NCBI RefSeq assembly: GCF_000163895.2
Contig: NC_016630.1
Coordinates: 1,054,001-1,118,000, forward strand
DNA from: Filifactor alocis ATCC 35896
GTDB taxonomy: Bacteria > Bacillota > Clostridia > Peptostreptococcales > Filifactoraceae
Length of the DNA stretch: 64,000 bases
Direction: 5' to 3'
The notes below the pieces were generated by a model. That model searched no databases, was not told the origin of the DNA, and saw nothing but the letters and a program-made list of their open reading frames with translations. A program made the position numbers and the translations under genes. This document shows positions 46,095 through 56,800 of this stretch, piece by piece (the stretch's first letter is position 1; each line of letters begins with the position of its first letter).

Positions 46095-46462
46095 CAACAA
46101 TTCAAATGCAAAATAAAAAACAATACATCACAAATGGTATTGTCCATAATATTTATCCATCTAATGAAGCCTTTTCAGAAAAACAAAGCTCAAATTATGG
46201 GCGGTAAAAATGATCTTTTCTCGCTTAAAAACTCTTCTTAACTTCCAAAGTGTAAAGATTTCTTAGGTTCTGTTTTCAATTACTGTAAATTATCTCAAAT
46301 TTATTTTTGTTTTTCTATATCATTCAAACTGATTGTAGTATAATACTCTTATATTTTTGTTTTGATGTTATGATTTCACCCAAACAATGAAATTTTATTT
46401 TAATTGATAGTCATAGATAAACCTAACATTACAAACTCAAGATTACATGAAAGGATACTGTT
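46095..46462. other. Intergenic region between htpG and the membrane protein
   Basis: No gene seen. It should hold the promoter of the plus-strand membrane protein gene. Confidence 0.4.
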
Positions 46463-47323
46463 ATGAATCAGTTGTTACAATATGGAAAAAAACATACTCC
46501 TTCTATCATTCGATGGAATGCCAAAAAATTACCGCAAGAAAAATATTATGTATTGATTCTTCTCTTTTTCGGTGTCGTATATTTCGGATTCTCTTTTGTT
46601 CTTCTGAAAAATTCTTTGTGGGATGCGGCTTTTTTTAGTATCTCTCGTATGACGATACTGCTCATCACCTATAAACTTCTCAGAGAATTATCTCCCGATA
46701 TGCAGATTAACTATTACTTCACTATGATGATGACGGCAAGTGTTTTGTGTTTCCCCTGGGAATTATATTGGTGGGGTACTCTGTTTTTGCTTTGGACTTC
46801 AAGAATATTGACTCGCTCTTCCGGAGAGGAAAGCTCTAACTTTGAACTTGTGATTCTGTTTTTGACCTCTTTTTTACTTTTTATTTTTTCCAGTTTTATC
46901 TATCCGTTGAATTTGTGTGTCGCGCTGAGTTTGGATTTTTATTTTGATAAATCCCGCAAAAAAAATCTTGTTCCTGCTATTCTTTCCGCTATCCTATCTT
47001 GTACCTGGTTCATCCGAATCTACGGTATTACCAAGACTGAACTTTCTCTCTTTTGGATTGCGATTGTGTTGATTGCGGGAGTACTTTTTATTTTTAGAAT
47101 CTCTATTCTGAAACATATCTTGTCCAAGGATGATAAGGACAAAAGAATGTTACAACCTAAGAGAATCAAAAGTGCCAATGCGAATTTGATTATTACGCTT
47201 TTGCTCTTCGCTATCGGATACGGAAAAACTTCAGAATTGGCACATCTTTGGATTATGGTTTTATGTATTTCTCTTCCTTATTGGAAAGATATTTATAAGA
47301 TTCATCGAAATGAATATAGCTGA
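46463..47323 (+). CDS. Polytopic membrane protein of unknown function
   Basis: 286 aa with about eight predicted membrane helices (first about residues 27-48, last about 262-276) and short basic loops (KSRKKNL, DDKDKRMLQPKR). It has no motif I recognise. The hydrophobic pattern and the aromatic motif FPWELYWWGTLFLLW could suit a transporter or a TraX-type membrane protein, but there is no proof for either. The ATG follows AAAGGA at 7 nt. It is divergent from htpG and ends at a bidirectional terminator. Confidence 0.7.
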   Translation: MNQLLQYGKKHTPSIIRWNAKKLPQEKYYVLILLFFGVVYFGFSFVLLKNSLWDAAFFSISRMTILLITYKLLRELSPDMQINYYFTMMMTASVLCFPWELYWWGTLFLLWTSRILTRSSGEESSNFELVILFLTSFLLFIFSSFIYPLNLCVALSLDFYFDKSRKKNLVPAILSAILSCTWFIRIYGITKTELSLFWIAIVLIAGVLFIFRISILKHILSKDDKDKRMLQPKRIKSANANLIITLLLFAIGYGKTSELAHLWIMVLCISLPYWKDIYKIHRNEYS

Positions 47324-47430
47324 TTATTATAGTAATCACTGAAATAAAGTAGCGGAACCATGAAATCATCAACAATTTCTTAATAAGTTATGATAGAGTT
47401 CAAATAAAATAGGTAATCGTAACATATAGA

Positions 47431-47477
47431 AAAAGCAATTCTTTGGGAGAACTGTCTCTCTTAAAGAATTGCTTTTT
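47431..47477. terminator. Bidirectional terminator between convergent genes
   Basis: Stem AAAGCAATTCTTT with AAAGAATTGCTTT plus an inner GAGA/TCTC pairing; T-run on the plus side (six T) and on the minus side. It serves the membrane protein gene and the glycosidase-domain gene, which converge here. Confidence 0.9.
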
Positions 47478-47529
47478 TAGTTTATTGCTTAATGTAATTT
47501 CTCAGTTTTATCTTTCAAACACAATCATT

Positions 47530-49497
47530 CTATTGGAAAAGACTCTTGAATTCATATTGCAATACTCCGTTGTTTTCTTGGAAGACGAGATATTTTATAT
47601 CGGATAATTGCGAACCTGATGCATTCAAGTCTTTGACGGAAATACGACTGATATTTCCTTCTTGATAACTCGAAAATTCTCCCTTTTTTTCTACGATATA
47701 GATATTTTTTGTCTTAGACGCCTGATGCACTGTTTTTCTGAAAATGTCGAAGGAATTTCCGGAAACTTGCAGTTTGCTGTTCATACAAATTACTAAGTTG
47801 GTTGTAGGTTGATTCAATGCCTGTTGAATGATATCCCACTGTCCCGATAAACTTCCGTTTGAGCCATTCATCAATAAGAAACTTGTATTACCGACTGTTT
47901 GAACTTGACCGTTTGCAAAAGAAACGGTATTCACCTTGGAGGATAAACTGCTGTCTCGATTTCCCAACATCACAACACTTGGAATCTGTGCCAGTTCTTG
48001 TTGTAACTTTGCACTGATTGCCTGTGTTGCGATATCGCCTTGTTGCGAATAGGTATCTGTTACCATTGCAAAGGTCGGCGATTGCAGATTCGCCGTTTTG
48101 CGTGGGTCGTTCGGATTTGTTCCGATAACTTCTACTGCCATACTACTGCTTGCACCACCGGATTGTGCAACGATTTGTCCGATTCCTCCACCGGTGAATG
48201 TCATATTTCTGCCGTCATAATTTCCGCTCACACCTTGTGTGGAGACAGAGACTGATGCTGATGACAGCATATTGTCATTTTCATCAAACACCTTGATTGC
48301 AACAGGAATTTTTTCTCCCTGCACAAACAAACCGGCTAACGGAACTATTTTGATGGTCGTCGGATTTCCTTTCGGTGCAATATTTTTTAAGGACACGCCG
48401 TTGATAACGGCACGCTCTCCCGAAATTTTGTTTTCTACTTTGGAATCAACAATCAGTTCTGTTGAACCTCCACCGTCAAACACGATGGCATCTTTTACAT
48501 TTTGAGAAAGAAGAAATTGTTGTAGTTGCGCCTCGGTCATTCCGATTGCTCCATCCATGCCTCTACCGTCAACTGTAACAAACAGTACTTTGTTATCTGA
48601 AGTTACGGCAAGTGCGGAGCGTTGACTCTTTCCACTGACTTTTTTGCTAATCGTTGTTGCGACACCGTCTTTAATCAACAGACTTCCTCCGCCTACTGCC
48701 ATCTTGGTATCCGGATAATTCATCGTAATTTCTGTTTTTAACTCAATGCTGTCTCCTACGCTGAATCTTTGTGCCAAATCTCTGCCGGAAGCTGTATCCG
48801 AAATAATGGCATATCCGTCTGTAGGAATATAGGTTGCGGGCTGTGCTATGCGCACATCAATCACAGTACCCTGTTTGACAATTACTTCTACCAAATTCGG
48901 TCGTGTACCATTCACTCCCAACGTAGTAGGTCGATATTCTGAAGTATAAACGATGACACCTTTACCGGCTCCGTTCTGCTTATTGATAGAGTTTGCAACA
49001 GTTGTCATTCCTTTGGTTGTATTGTTCAAGTAAGTTCCCGACTTAATGTATTGAATCGCCACTTTTTGGTTGCCGTCCACCAAAACAGTCCCGAATATAT
49101 TCGGTTGATAATGCGGTGTCGAAAGTTGTTTCCCGTCTTTCACCATTGCACCGATAGAGAACCCTGAGCCTGTCATTGAAAAAAAATCCGCATTCATTGC
49201 TGCCACAACATTGTTTTCCTGCTGTACCATACTGCTCAATTTTCCTCTTTTTGCAATTCCGTTTTTGTTGAATAACAAATCCAACTTTATGTTGGGATTG
49301 TTCAAATCCGCTGTTACAATGTTGATTTTTTGAACGCCGGAGTCATATACTTCATTTATTTTTTTCAAAGTCATTCCCTGTCCGAGCGGAATCTCATAGA
49401 CTTCCCGGTCCATAATCGCATAGGAAGAAATTGTTTCTATTCCTGTTGCAAGAATTACCGCAGCACATAAACATCCCAATTTTTTAATCCAATTCAT
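47530..49497 (-). CDS. Secreted phosphodiester glycosidase (NAGPA) family protein
   Basis: 655 aa with a signal peptide (about 1-27). The NAGPA/phosphodiester-glycosidase domain spans about residues 75-390: VVAAMNADFFSMTGSG, AVGGGSLLIKDG, LFVTVDGRG, GMTEAQLQQFLLS and the hallmark IVFDGGGSTELIV. A beta-sandwich region follows (390-470; Ig-like, IKVFDENDNMLSS), then a C-terminal domain resembling a metallophosphatase-like fold (VVMLGNRDSSLSS, about 510-640). Such proteins are exported and thought to act on wall glycopolymers or phosphodiester-linked sugars; the substrate here is unknown. The ATG follows AAAGGAA. No LPXTG or SLH anchor is present. Confidence 0.85.
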   Translation of the reverse strand: MNWIKKLGCLCAAVILATGIETISSYAIMDREVYEIPLGQGMTLKKINEVYDSGVQKINIVTADLNNPNIKLDLLFNKNGIAKRGKLSSMVQQENNVVAAMNADFFSMTGSGFSIGAMVKDGKQLSTPHYQPNIFGTVLVDGNQKVAIQYIKSGTYLNNTTKGMTTVANSINKQNGAGKGVIVYTSEYRPTTLGVNGTRPNLVEVIVKQGTVIDVRIAQPATYIPTDGYAIISDTASGRDLAQRFSVGDSIELKTEITMNYPDTKMAVGGGSLLIKDGVATTISKKVSGKSQRSALAVTSDNKVLFVTVDGRGMDGAIGMTEAQLQQFLLSQNVKDAIVFDGGGSTELIVDSKVENKISGERAVINGVSLKNIAPKGNPTTIKIVPLAGLFVQGEKIPVAIKVFDENDNMLSSASVSVSTQGVSGNYDGRNMTFTGGGIGQIVAQSGGASSSMAVEVIGTNPNDPRKTANLQSPTFAMVTDTYSQQGDIATQAISAKLQQELAQIPSVVMLGNRDSSLSSKVNTVSFANGQVQTVGNTSFLLMNGSNGSLSGQWDIIQQALNQPTTNLVICMNSKLQVSGNSFDIFRKTVHQASKTKNIYIVEKKGEFSSYQEGNISRISVKDLNASGSQLSDIKYLVFQENNGVLQYEFKSLFQ

Positions 49498-50095
49498 ACC
49501 AATTTCCTTTCTATCATCAAATTCTCTGCTCTTCCTGTATTACAAACAGGTACCACTCCTGTTCTTTCACAAAAAATCTTACGCTTTTCTAAAAAACTAT
49601 CCTGTCTATGATAACGTATCTAAATGATACTATAAATTATTTGAACGGTATTATATAGTCTACTTGATTTCCTAACAAAATTCAATTACAAGGTTATTAC
49701 AGTTTTATAGAATTCCTTCCTTATTTGTCAAAATATACTATGCTGTTATATGAATTTTTTCAGAAATATTGTCGCAGGTCTGATTACAATAGGTTTTTCT
49801 CATATCGTATGCTGATACTAAAAACCGATTCATTTGCCTTAAATTTGGTAAAATGCTCTATTGAATCTTATCCTTATTGAAATAGCCGAAATAAAAGGTT
49901 GGAATCATGGAACATGAACAGTTCTATACTAATAAAATATAGATATCGTGTATGTGTATGAAAACATCGTATTATTAAAAAAACAGATATTTATTATCAC
50001 TTCAATCAGTGATTCATATTACAATTGTGATAGAAAATATTTATCAAGTACCTTTTTATATTTATGGATGCTTTTTCTCTTGAAGTTTGAGTAAA
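49498..50095. other. Large intergenic region with degenerate repeat
   Basis: No gene seen. The part 49935-50035 resembles 27885-27975 and 14158-14250. The promoter of the glycosidase gene should lie near its left end. Confidence 0.45.
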
Positions 50096-50126
50096 GAAAA
50101 AACAGTAAACCTTAGATTTACTGTTT
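50096..50126 (-). terminator. Terminator downstream of the 182-aa membrane protein
   Basis: A 10-bp perfect stem (50100-50109 with 50117-50126), 7-nt loop, then TTTTTTC on the minus strand. Confidence 0.85.
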
Positions 50127-50187
50127 CTCAAACTACTATATATTCAATTAGACGAACTGAAAATTTTTCAGCTAATCAGTTTACTTG

Positions 50188-50736
50188 CTAAATTAACTCA
50201 TTGATTTGTTTTCTGTGAAATTGTTCTATCTGTTGCATAAAAAAATCCGATTTCTTTCTATCTATGATGATACTTACATTCGTCAGCTTATTTAGTTTCT
50301 TCTCATGCAAACCATAAAAAATGGGATTCCTAATTTTTATGGTCAGCTTCAGACAATGAAACGGACGATTCTTCATTTTTATTTGTTCTATATCTTCAAG
50401 TTTAAATTTAAAATGTAATACACTCCGTCCTCTACTTCCATAAGTATAGTATTTAACAACATTGTTTTCATAAATTTCTAATTTCACTCCATTTATGAAG
50501 AGATAATATCCCATAAACCATATGAAAATTGGAGCAATAATCAGTACGATTCCTACAATCATTTTATCTGAAACATCAGTATGATAACTTAAAAGATTCT
50601 TCAATCCCCACAGAACAATAAAACCTAATAAAACAAAGACTGAAAAGCCTATCTTATTAAATTTAGACTTATGGGGATAGGTCAAAATAAGCTTTGGTTC
50701 CTCTTGTAAACAATCAAATTCCATATTTTCTCTCAT
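50188..50736 (-). CDS. Small membrane protein of unknown function
   Basis: 182 aa with two membrane helices (about residues 28-48 and 60-82) and a basic C-terminal half (YYTYGSRGRSVLHFKFKLED, LKLTIKIRNPIFYG) that could be a PH-like domain on the inner face. I do not recognise a named family. Small proteins with this layout sometimes act as immunity proteins; the next gene upstream is immunity-like too. The ATG follows AAAGGA. Confidence 0.6.
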   Translation of the reverse strand: MRENMEFDCLQEEPKLILTYPHKSKFNKIGFSVFVLLGFIVLWGLKNLLSYHTDVSDKMIVGIVLIIAPIFIWFMGYYLFINGVKLEIYENNVVKYYTYGSRGRSVLHFKFKLEDIEQIKMKNRPFHCLKLTIKIRNPIFYGLHEKKLNKLTNVSIIIDRKKSDFFMQQIEQFHRKQINELI

Positions 50737-51115
50737 CTCTTACAAATCCTTTCATCTTTTGCATGATTTCATTTTATTCATGATTTCAATTTCAGCATAT
50801 CCTTCCCTAAAAATCAAAATTTATTTCACTTGATATAGGGATATTATTGCATATTCCATCTCTATTTACAGTCCAATTCCTAACTTTCTCATGGTATCAG
50901 TTCTCTTGTTTTTTTACATTTATGTTCTGTTCTAATGCTTTTTTGTATGTCTATCATTTCAATATGAGGTTGTTTTTTATAAACGAACTCACGTTGGTTT
51001 GAAGTTGAATCTATTTAATCTCTTCTCATAGACTGAAACAAAATCCTATTGGTAACAAAACACCATCCGGAGTCTTTATTTCGACTTTTTCTATAAATTC
51101 CGGTTTCATCTATAA
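50737..51115. other. Intergenic region, nothing seen
   Basis: 379 bp, very AT-rich, no ORF or strong structure. Confidence 0.4.
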
Positions 51116-51613
51116 TCAAATACTATCCTCATACCAAAGTGTTTCATCTTCAAAACCATAGTATTTTTCATCTACCAACCATTTTTTATTTATCAGTCTT
51201 ATCATGAATTTATGTTTCATATCAACAGCTCCTTGATAGTGTATGACAATAACTGCCATGTCTGCTTGTTGCATGGTGAATTCCAATAAAAAATCGTCAT
51301 GGTTCACATAAAAATACTCGCTTGGATTCCCATAATGAGTCGCATAGCCTTTTGACATTAGGTTCTCACTTACTTTCCCTGTTATCATTTCTTCAAAACG
51401 ATTTTCATATTCTGTCATAAGCTCTTTCCATTTCGGATGAATTTGATTGGAAGGAATATTCAAGATAGATTTTTCAACATCCAGTTCATGGTTTCTCTTA
51501 AAAATTTCTTCTTCCAGTAAAGTCAATTCCTGCAACAGTTCAAGTAATGGCGGTATGATTTCATCCACCATTTTTTTGTATGTTTCAGGGGTATTTTTTA
51601 GTATAATATTCAT
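51116..51613 (-). CDS. Possible NTF2-fold immunity-type protein
   Basis: 165-aa soluble protein: an N-terminal helical part rich in Glu/Leu (PPLLELLQELTLLEEEIF), then a beta-rich C-terminal domain (SEYFYVNHDDFLLEFTMQQA, KHKFMIRLINKKWLVDEKYY, GFEDETLWYEDSI). The order of strands and the WLVDEKYYG ending look like NTF2-fold immunity proteins of polymorphic-toxin systems. No toxin gene lies nearby, so it may be an orphan or decayed part of a locus. The ATG at 51611-51613 behind GGAG is preferred to an overlapping GTG five codons upstream. Confidence 0.55.
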   Translation of the reverse strand: MNIILKNTPETYKKMVDEIIPPLLELLQELTLLEEEIFKRNHELDVEKSILNIPSNQIHPKWKELMTEYENRFEEMITGKVSENLMSKGYATHYGNPSEYFYVNHDDFLLEFTMQQADMAVIVIHYQGAVDMKHKFMIRLINKKWLVDEKYYGFEDETLWYEDSI

Positions 51614-51987
51614 TTTTGTTATCTCCACAACTTCAAATTGATTTCATTCAACAATTATCATTATTATACTCTAATTCAACTTCTATTTATAGCTCTAATA
51701 GATCTCTAACTGTTACTTGTTGACCTGTGTTAGTTCTCTGTTTCCTTGCAGTCATTTCTCTATACAGCTTCTGAATGTATCCAATTGTTCAACTTCTTTT
51801 CAAATGTCTGCAATTTCAGAATATAGGATATCTTTTTCCTTCTTTAAAGTCCCTATTCCCGAGTTTTCCATGCACTATCTTCGGCTCTAACTTTCTCCTA
51901 ACTGTTATTTCAAACTGTTAGTTCCCCTATCCAATAAAATTTTTTCTTCTATTTTTTCATATCAGTTCTTCTTGATTTTTGAGCAAT
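51614..51987. other. Intergenic region, nothing seen
   Basis: AT-rich, with repeated words of the type CTAACTGTTA but no clear structure or ORF. Confidence 0.4.
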
Positions 51988-52043
51988 AAAAAACTCTTAT
52001 TGGAACCGATTTTGCTTATAAAGCGGACAAATAAGAGTTTTTT
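51988..52043 (-). terminator. Terminator of the degV-sortase genes
   Basis: A 14-bp perfect stem (51988-52001 with 52029-52042) with long T-runs on both strands, 53 bp after the sortase stop. Confidence 0.85.
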
Positions 52044-52096
52044 TGATATTGCATTTTCTTTCACACAGAATAAAACCGTCAAAGAAAATCTGTCTA

Positions 52097-52741
52097 TTAT
52101 TGTAATTCTCTTACTTCCGCTAATTTGGAATAAATTAAAATTCGGTCGGTATTTTTTGGATAAGGATGACAAGATAACAAAATCAATTTCGTTTCATCCT
52201 TTTCTTTTGTAAATTTTGTCCAATCTGTACTCTCAATCACTTCTTGTCCCGTCACATGATAAATCAGTTCTTTTTCTTTGGTGGTTACCTTGATTTCATC
52301 GCCTTTTTCTAATTGATCAATATGCAAAAATGTCTGTGCTCCATTGTATCCGCCACGATGTCCTGCGATTACACTTACTGTGTTTTTCTGTTCAGTCGGT
52401 ATGCTTGTTCCTTCTACCACGCCAACACCGTCTCTTAATTCTTGAGAGCCTGTTCCCTCGAATATCGGCAAAACAATATCCAATTTTGCAATTTCAATAT
52501 ATCCGATTGCGTTTTCATACTCTTTCGGTTGTTGCACCTCTTGTGGCTCAGTCTCATCAACAGGATGACTTTCCACTGAAACCTTTGCCGTTTTCACAAA
52601 CTGTTCTCTGCTTTCTTCAATCGCATGTTTTCGTTCGTGAACCCTTGCGAAAGTATAGCCTATATAAGCTAATGAGCCTATTACTAACAAAATACCCACC
52701 CACAGACAGATGGTATAAATCATTCCTGCGAATTTTTTCAT
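52097..52741 (-). CDS. Sortase family protein
   Basis: 214-aa membrane-anchored transpeptidase: N-terminal helix (about 8-30), a linker and the sortase beta-barrel. The catalytic His is in AGHRGGYNGAQTFLHI, Cys about residue 191 is in LILLSCHPYP, and Arg in NTDRILIYSKL. The NTDRIL ending after the Cys is seen in class C-like and D-like sortases; I do not assign a class. It should join sorting-signal proteins to the wall, but none of the surface proteins in this window has an LPXTG motif. The ATG follows AAAGGAAGA. It lies 21 bp after degV. Confidence 0.88.
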   Translation of the reverse strand: MKKFAGMIYTICLWVGILLVIGSLAYIGYTFARVHERKHAIEESREQFVKTAKVSVESHPVDETEPQEVQQPKEYENAIGYIEIAKLDIVLPIFEGTGSQELRDGVGVVEGTSIPTEQKNTVSVIAGHRGGYNGAQTFLHIDQLEKGDEIKVTTKEKELIYHVTGQEVIESTDWTKFTKEKDETKLILLSCHPYPKNTDRILIYSKLAEVRELQ

Positions 52742-52762
52742 GAACTATCTTCCTTTTATCTC

Positions 52763-53623
52763 TTATTTCAAAAATATTGCTGCACCGATTGTTCCGGGTC
52801 CTGTGTGTACAGTCAGCAAAGCACTCAGGGAGTGAATTTCCGTTCCTGCATTCGGATATTCCTGCTGAAACAGTTCCTGTAAATATTCTGCATCTTCCAT
52901 CCGTTCGCCATGTACGACAAAAATTTTGTCTACTTCCTGTGTACCGATTTCATCTTTGAATGTTTCCAAAACTTTTTTGATAGAACGCTTTCGTCCTCTC
53001 ACTTTGCCCACAGAGGACAATGTCCCGTCTTCCGGGTTAACTCCGACAATCGGTTTAATATCAAGCATTTCTGCGATTGTTCCCTCAACTTTTGAAATTC
53101 TTCCTCCCAAAATAAGGTATTTCAAACTCTCTACTGCAAAATATACACATGTTCTCTGCAAAAGTTGTTTGCCAAGTGAAACTGTTTGCACAAAATCACC
53201 TGTTTCTCTTGCTGTCTTTGCCATCTCCAATGCCGGATGCCCTATAATCATAGAAACACCTTTGGTCGGCAATATCTGTATCTTGAAATTATCTTCTTCG
53301 AATAGTTTTGCAAACTCTATCGCACTTGCATAAGTTCCGCTGATTCCTTCCGATAAAAACACTCCTACCACATGAGTATATCCGGCTTCTTTAATCTCTT
53401 TGAATGTCTTGACAAAATTTTCTCCCAAAGGGGAAGCTGTCTTTGGACGAAATTCATCCAAATCTTTTATAATTTGAGAGGATGTAATATCTACTCCATC
53501 TCGAAATTCTCTCCCGTCATTATATGTGATATGCATCGGTACGACAAATATATTCTCATTTTTTTGCAAATCTTCTTGATAGATATCCGTTGTGGAATCT
53601 GTTATAATTGCTATCTTATTCAC
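52763..53623 (-). CDS. DegV family protein (fatty-acid-binding FakB-like)
   Basis: 286 aa. KIAIITDSTTDI at the N-terminus, then TASPLGENFVKTF, LSEGISGTYASA, the second-domain YLILGGRISKVEGTIAEML, and the end HTGPGTIGAAIF are classic DegV segments. The related FakB proteins bind fatty acids for phosphorylation by FakA; whether this copy does so is unknown. The start is GTG at 53621-53623, preceded by AGAGGA at 9 nt; an earlier in-frame GTG at 53641 has no ribosome site. It probably shares a transcript with the sortase downstream. Confidence 0.9.
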   Translation of the reverse strand: MNKIAIITDSTTDIYQEDLQKNENIFVVPMHITYNDGREFRDGVDITSSQIIKDLDEFRPKTASPLGENFVKTFKEIKEAGYTHVVGVFLSEGISGTYASAIEFAKLFEEDNFKIQILPTKGVSMIIGHPALEMAKTARETGDFVQTVSLGKQLLQRTCVYFAVESLKYLILGGRISKVEGTIAEMLDIKPIVGVNPEDGTLSSVGKVRGRKRSIKKVLETFKDEIGTQEVDKIFVVHGERMEDAEYLQELFQQEYPNAGTEIHSLSALLTVHTGPGTIGAAIFLK

Positions 53624-53825
53624 TAATTTATATCCTCTCACTCAGATTGATATCTCCGTTTATATCAAAAATCACAATCTTTATTTTTCTGACACTACAT
53701 TCACTTTTATGGAATTTGAAAAAAGTTTCCATTACTATTTTATAACTTTATCACCTCTATAATAAAGTGTTAATAATTTGATAACTCTATCCAATTTGCT
53801 ATCATAACATGATTTTGTAATTTAT

Positions 53826-56800
53826 TCAATGCAAACGACTGATTGTTCCGTATCGTAACCAAACAACATAGATTTCATCCACCGGACGACCGTAGTTTTT
53901 TTCCAATGCCTCCGCATACAATTCCAGCTGTGCACGATGTTTTTCCGCATTGCGATATTGATCTGTCTTGAAATCAAACAGAATAAGTTTGCCCTCCTCC
54001 AAGAAATAACAGTCTATGATTCCTTCTAAGATATATCCGTCTTTTTTCAACATAAACGGTTTTTCTCGATATACTTTGTCTGCGGATATTACTCTTTTTC
54101 CAAACTCACTCTCAAAAAATTTCATCAGATAGGAACTGTCTATCTGTGCACGATCTTCCGAATACAACAGCTCTTTGACTACCAGTTCATCCAACTTTTC
54201 TTCTAATTCTTCTGTGGTATAAGATTTGATTGGCAAGGATTGTAACACGAAGTGATACAAAGTTCCTTTCTGTGCCGCATTTAACGGTTTTTCTTTCTGC
54301 AAAAATTGTGGAAGTCGGTATTGTTGATGTTCTTCAAAAAATTTCGTCATCTCTCCCTCTGTATCTTGATTGACACAAACGGATACTTCCTCCCCAACAT
54401 TCGATTCCATATCGAAAGCAGGCTCTAAGTCCTCTATCGTTACAGAATTTTCGTCGTATAACTCTTCTTCCTTGTCCTTTACATACCGCGTCACACCTTT
54501 TTTGTATGCTCGTTGTACCTCATCTTGATATGGATACTCATACAAAAATCTCTGCTCCAATTTCTGTTTCCACTCAATATCTTCTACACAATTCTCTTGC
54601 AATTTTTCTGCCAAAGTCTGATAGGATACCTGTTCAATCTCCTTCAAATTTTCCTCAGTGTAATAGCTGACTTGAAACTTGGCGTTTCCATCAATTCCCT
54701 GCTCTTCATTCCAAATATTTTCAATATTTTCTCTCAATGCTCTACCGTTAAAATGTCTTACCAAAATGGAGACAATCCAATGCAAATAACTTCTTCCGTT
54801 GTTAAGCTGAGAGGTCAAATTGGAACTTTGTACTTTCTCCAAAAACTTCGGAATACTTGAAACTTCTCCTACCAAAATCAGTCGATCAATTGCTCTTGTC
54901 AGTGCAACATACAAGATACGGACTTCTTCTGAAAGTTGTTCCTGTTTCTTCTTCATCTGAATCACTTTTTTGCCCAAACTGTCACAATAAGTGCCTCTGT
55001 CTAAGTTGACTTCTCTGGCTCCGATTCCTAACTCATTATGCAATAAAATAGAATCACGACTTTCCGGAAGATAGAACTGTCGTTGCAAATCTGCCAAAAA
55101 CACCACCGGAAATTCCAAGCCTTTACTTTTGTGAATACTCATAATTCTGACAACATTCTCACTTTCGGAGAGTGCCGAAACTTCCAGACTGTCTCCTTTT
55201 TCACGAAGAATCCGGTCAATATAGCACAAGAATCCAAACAATCCCTCTCCTTCATGAGATTGATACTCCTCTGCTTTTTTGATGAATCCGGCGATGTTTT
55301 CTGTCCGCTCTTCTCCTTTTTCCAACAAGGCATTGTAATTCAAATATCCTGTTTCGGTCACCAAATCCCATAAAAACTCGGACAATGGTTCAAACCGTTC
55401 TCGTTTTCTCCAATATTGTACCTTATCAAAGAAATCCTTTACCTTTTGTTGCAATCGTTGTTTTGATATCACGGAATCCGTATTTTCAGCCGAAACGGAA
55501 GAGTCTTCTAAAACAGATTCCTCAGAGCTTTTTACATAGTCTTGTATGGCATCATAAAAACTGCCCTCTCTCCTGTGACTTCGAATCTCTGCCAACTCAT
55601 CTTCTCGAAATCCTCCAAAAAAGGATACCATTGCACCAAGCAAAGCTTCATCCTGCATCTCGTTGTCAATCACTCTTAAATATTCCAATAAACGGTAAAT
55701 TTCCATCACTTCAAATCCAACGGAAGAATAGTCTACATAGCATGGAATCCCTTTCTCTTTCAAAATCTGTTCCAATTCTTTTGCGCTATTCTTCGGGGAA
55801 CGCATCAAGACAACCATATCTCGATACTGCAACTCTTTTTGCTCGCCTTTTGCATTTTGCCATAATCTTCCCTGCAATTCTTGTATTTTTTGTACAATGA
55901 CTTGATAAGAAATCGCAGACACTTCTTCACTTTTTTCGCACAAACACAGTTCCACAGAGTCGCTTTGCTCAGGATATTCCAAACCGTGCACCAATGCTTG
56001 CCCTTCTTGCGTATAATCAATCTCGCCGAGTTGCTCTGTCATCAATGAAAGAAAAATATCATTGCAAAAATCTAAAATTTCCTTTCGACTTCTGAAGTTC
56101 TTGGATAAATCAATTGTCACGGAAAGACCGTCTTGGCTATTTTTATAATTGTCATATCGTTCGTGGAATAACTTGGGTTCTGCAAGACGAAATCCATAGA
56201 TAGACTGTTTCATATCTCCTACGAAAAATAAATTATTGTTTCGGCAAATCGCATGAATAATTGTTTCTTGCACCAAGTTGCTGTCTTGATACTCATCAAA
56301 GAAAATATACTCGTACTTATGTTGTAATACTTGTCGAATGGAATCATCTTCCAATAACTTGAGCACCAAATGTTCCAAGTCGGAAAAGTCAAGTATCTCC
56401 TGTTCTTTTTTCTTTTCTTGATAACGAAGGGAAAACTGTTCTACAAAACGATATAATTCCATCATAAGCGGTGCCATGTTTTTCATCTGCTGATAATATC
56501 GTTCTTGGTTTCCTGTTCCTACTGTTTTTTTCAAATTTTCTACTGCTTTTTTAATATCTTGGTTTCGAATCTCTTTGACCGTATTCAAAATCTCCTCCGG
56601 AAACGAGCCGGATTCCTTCTGTGCTTTTGTAACCGTCTTCAGTCTCCCGAATGAAATAGTGCCAAGTGCTCTCACAAATGCATCAAATCCCTCTTCCAGA
56701 GCCTTCTTCAATTGCTGAATCTGCAACTTATCATCTTCCATATTCTCTAAGTAAGGAAGGTCGTGTCTTACGCTGATTCTGAAACCTTCTTCACATGATG

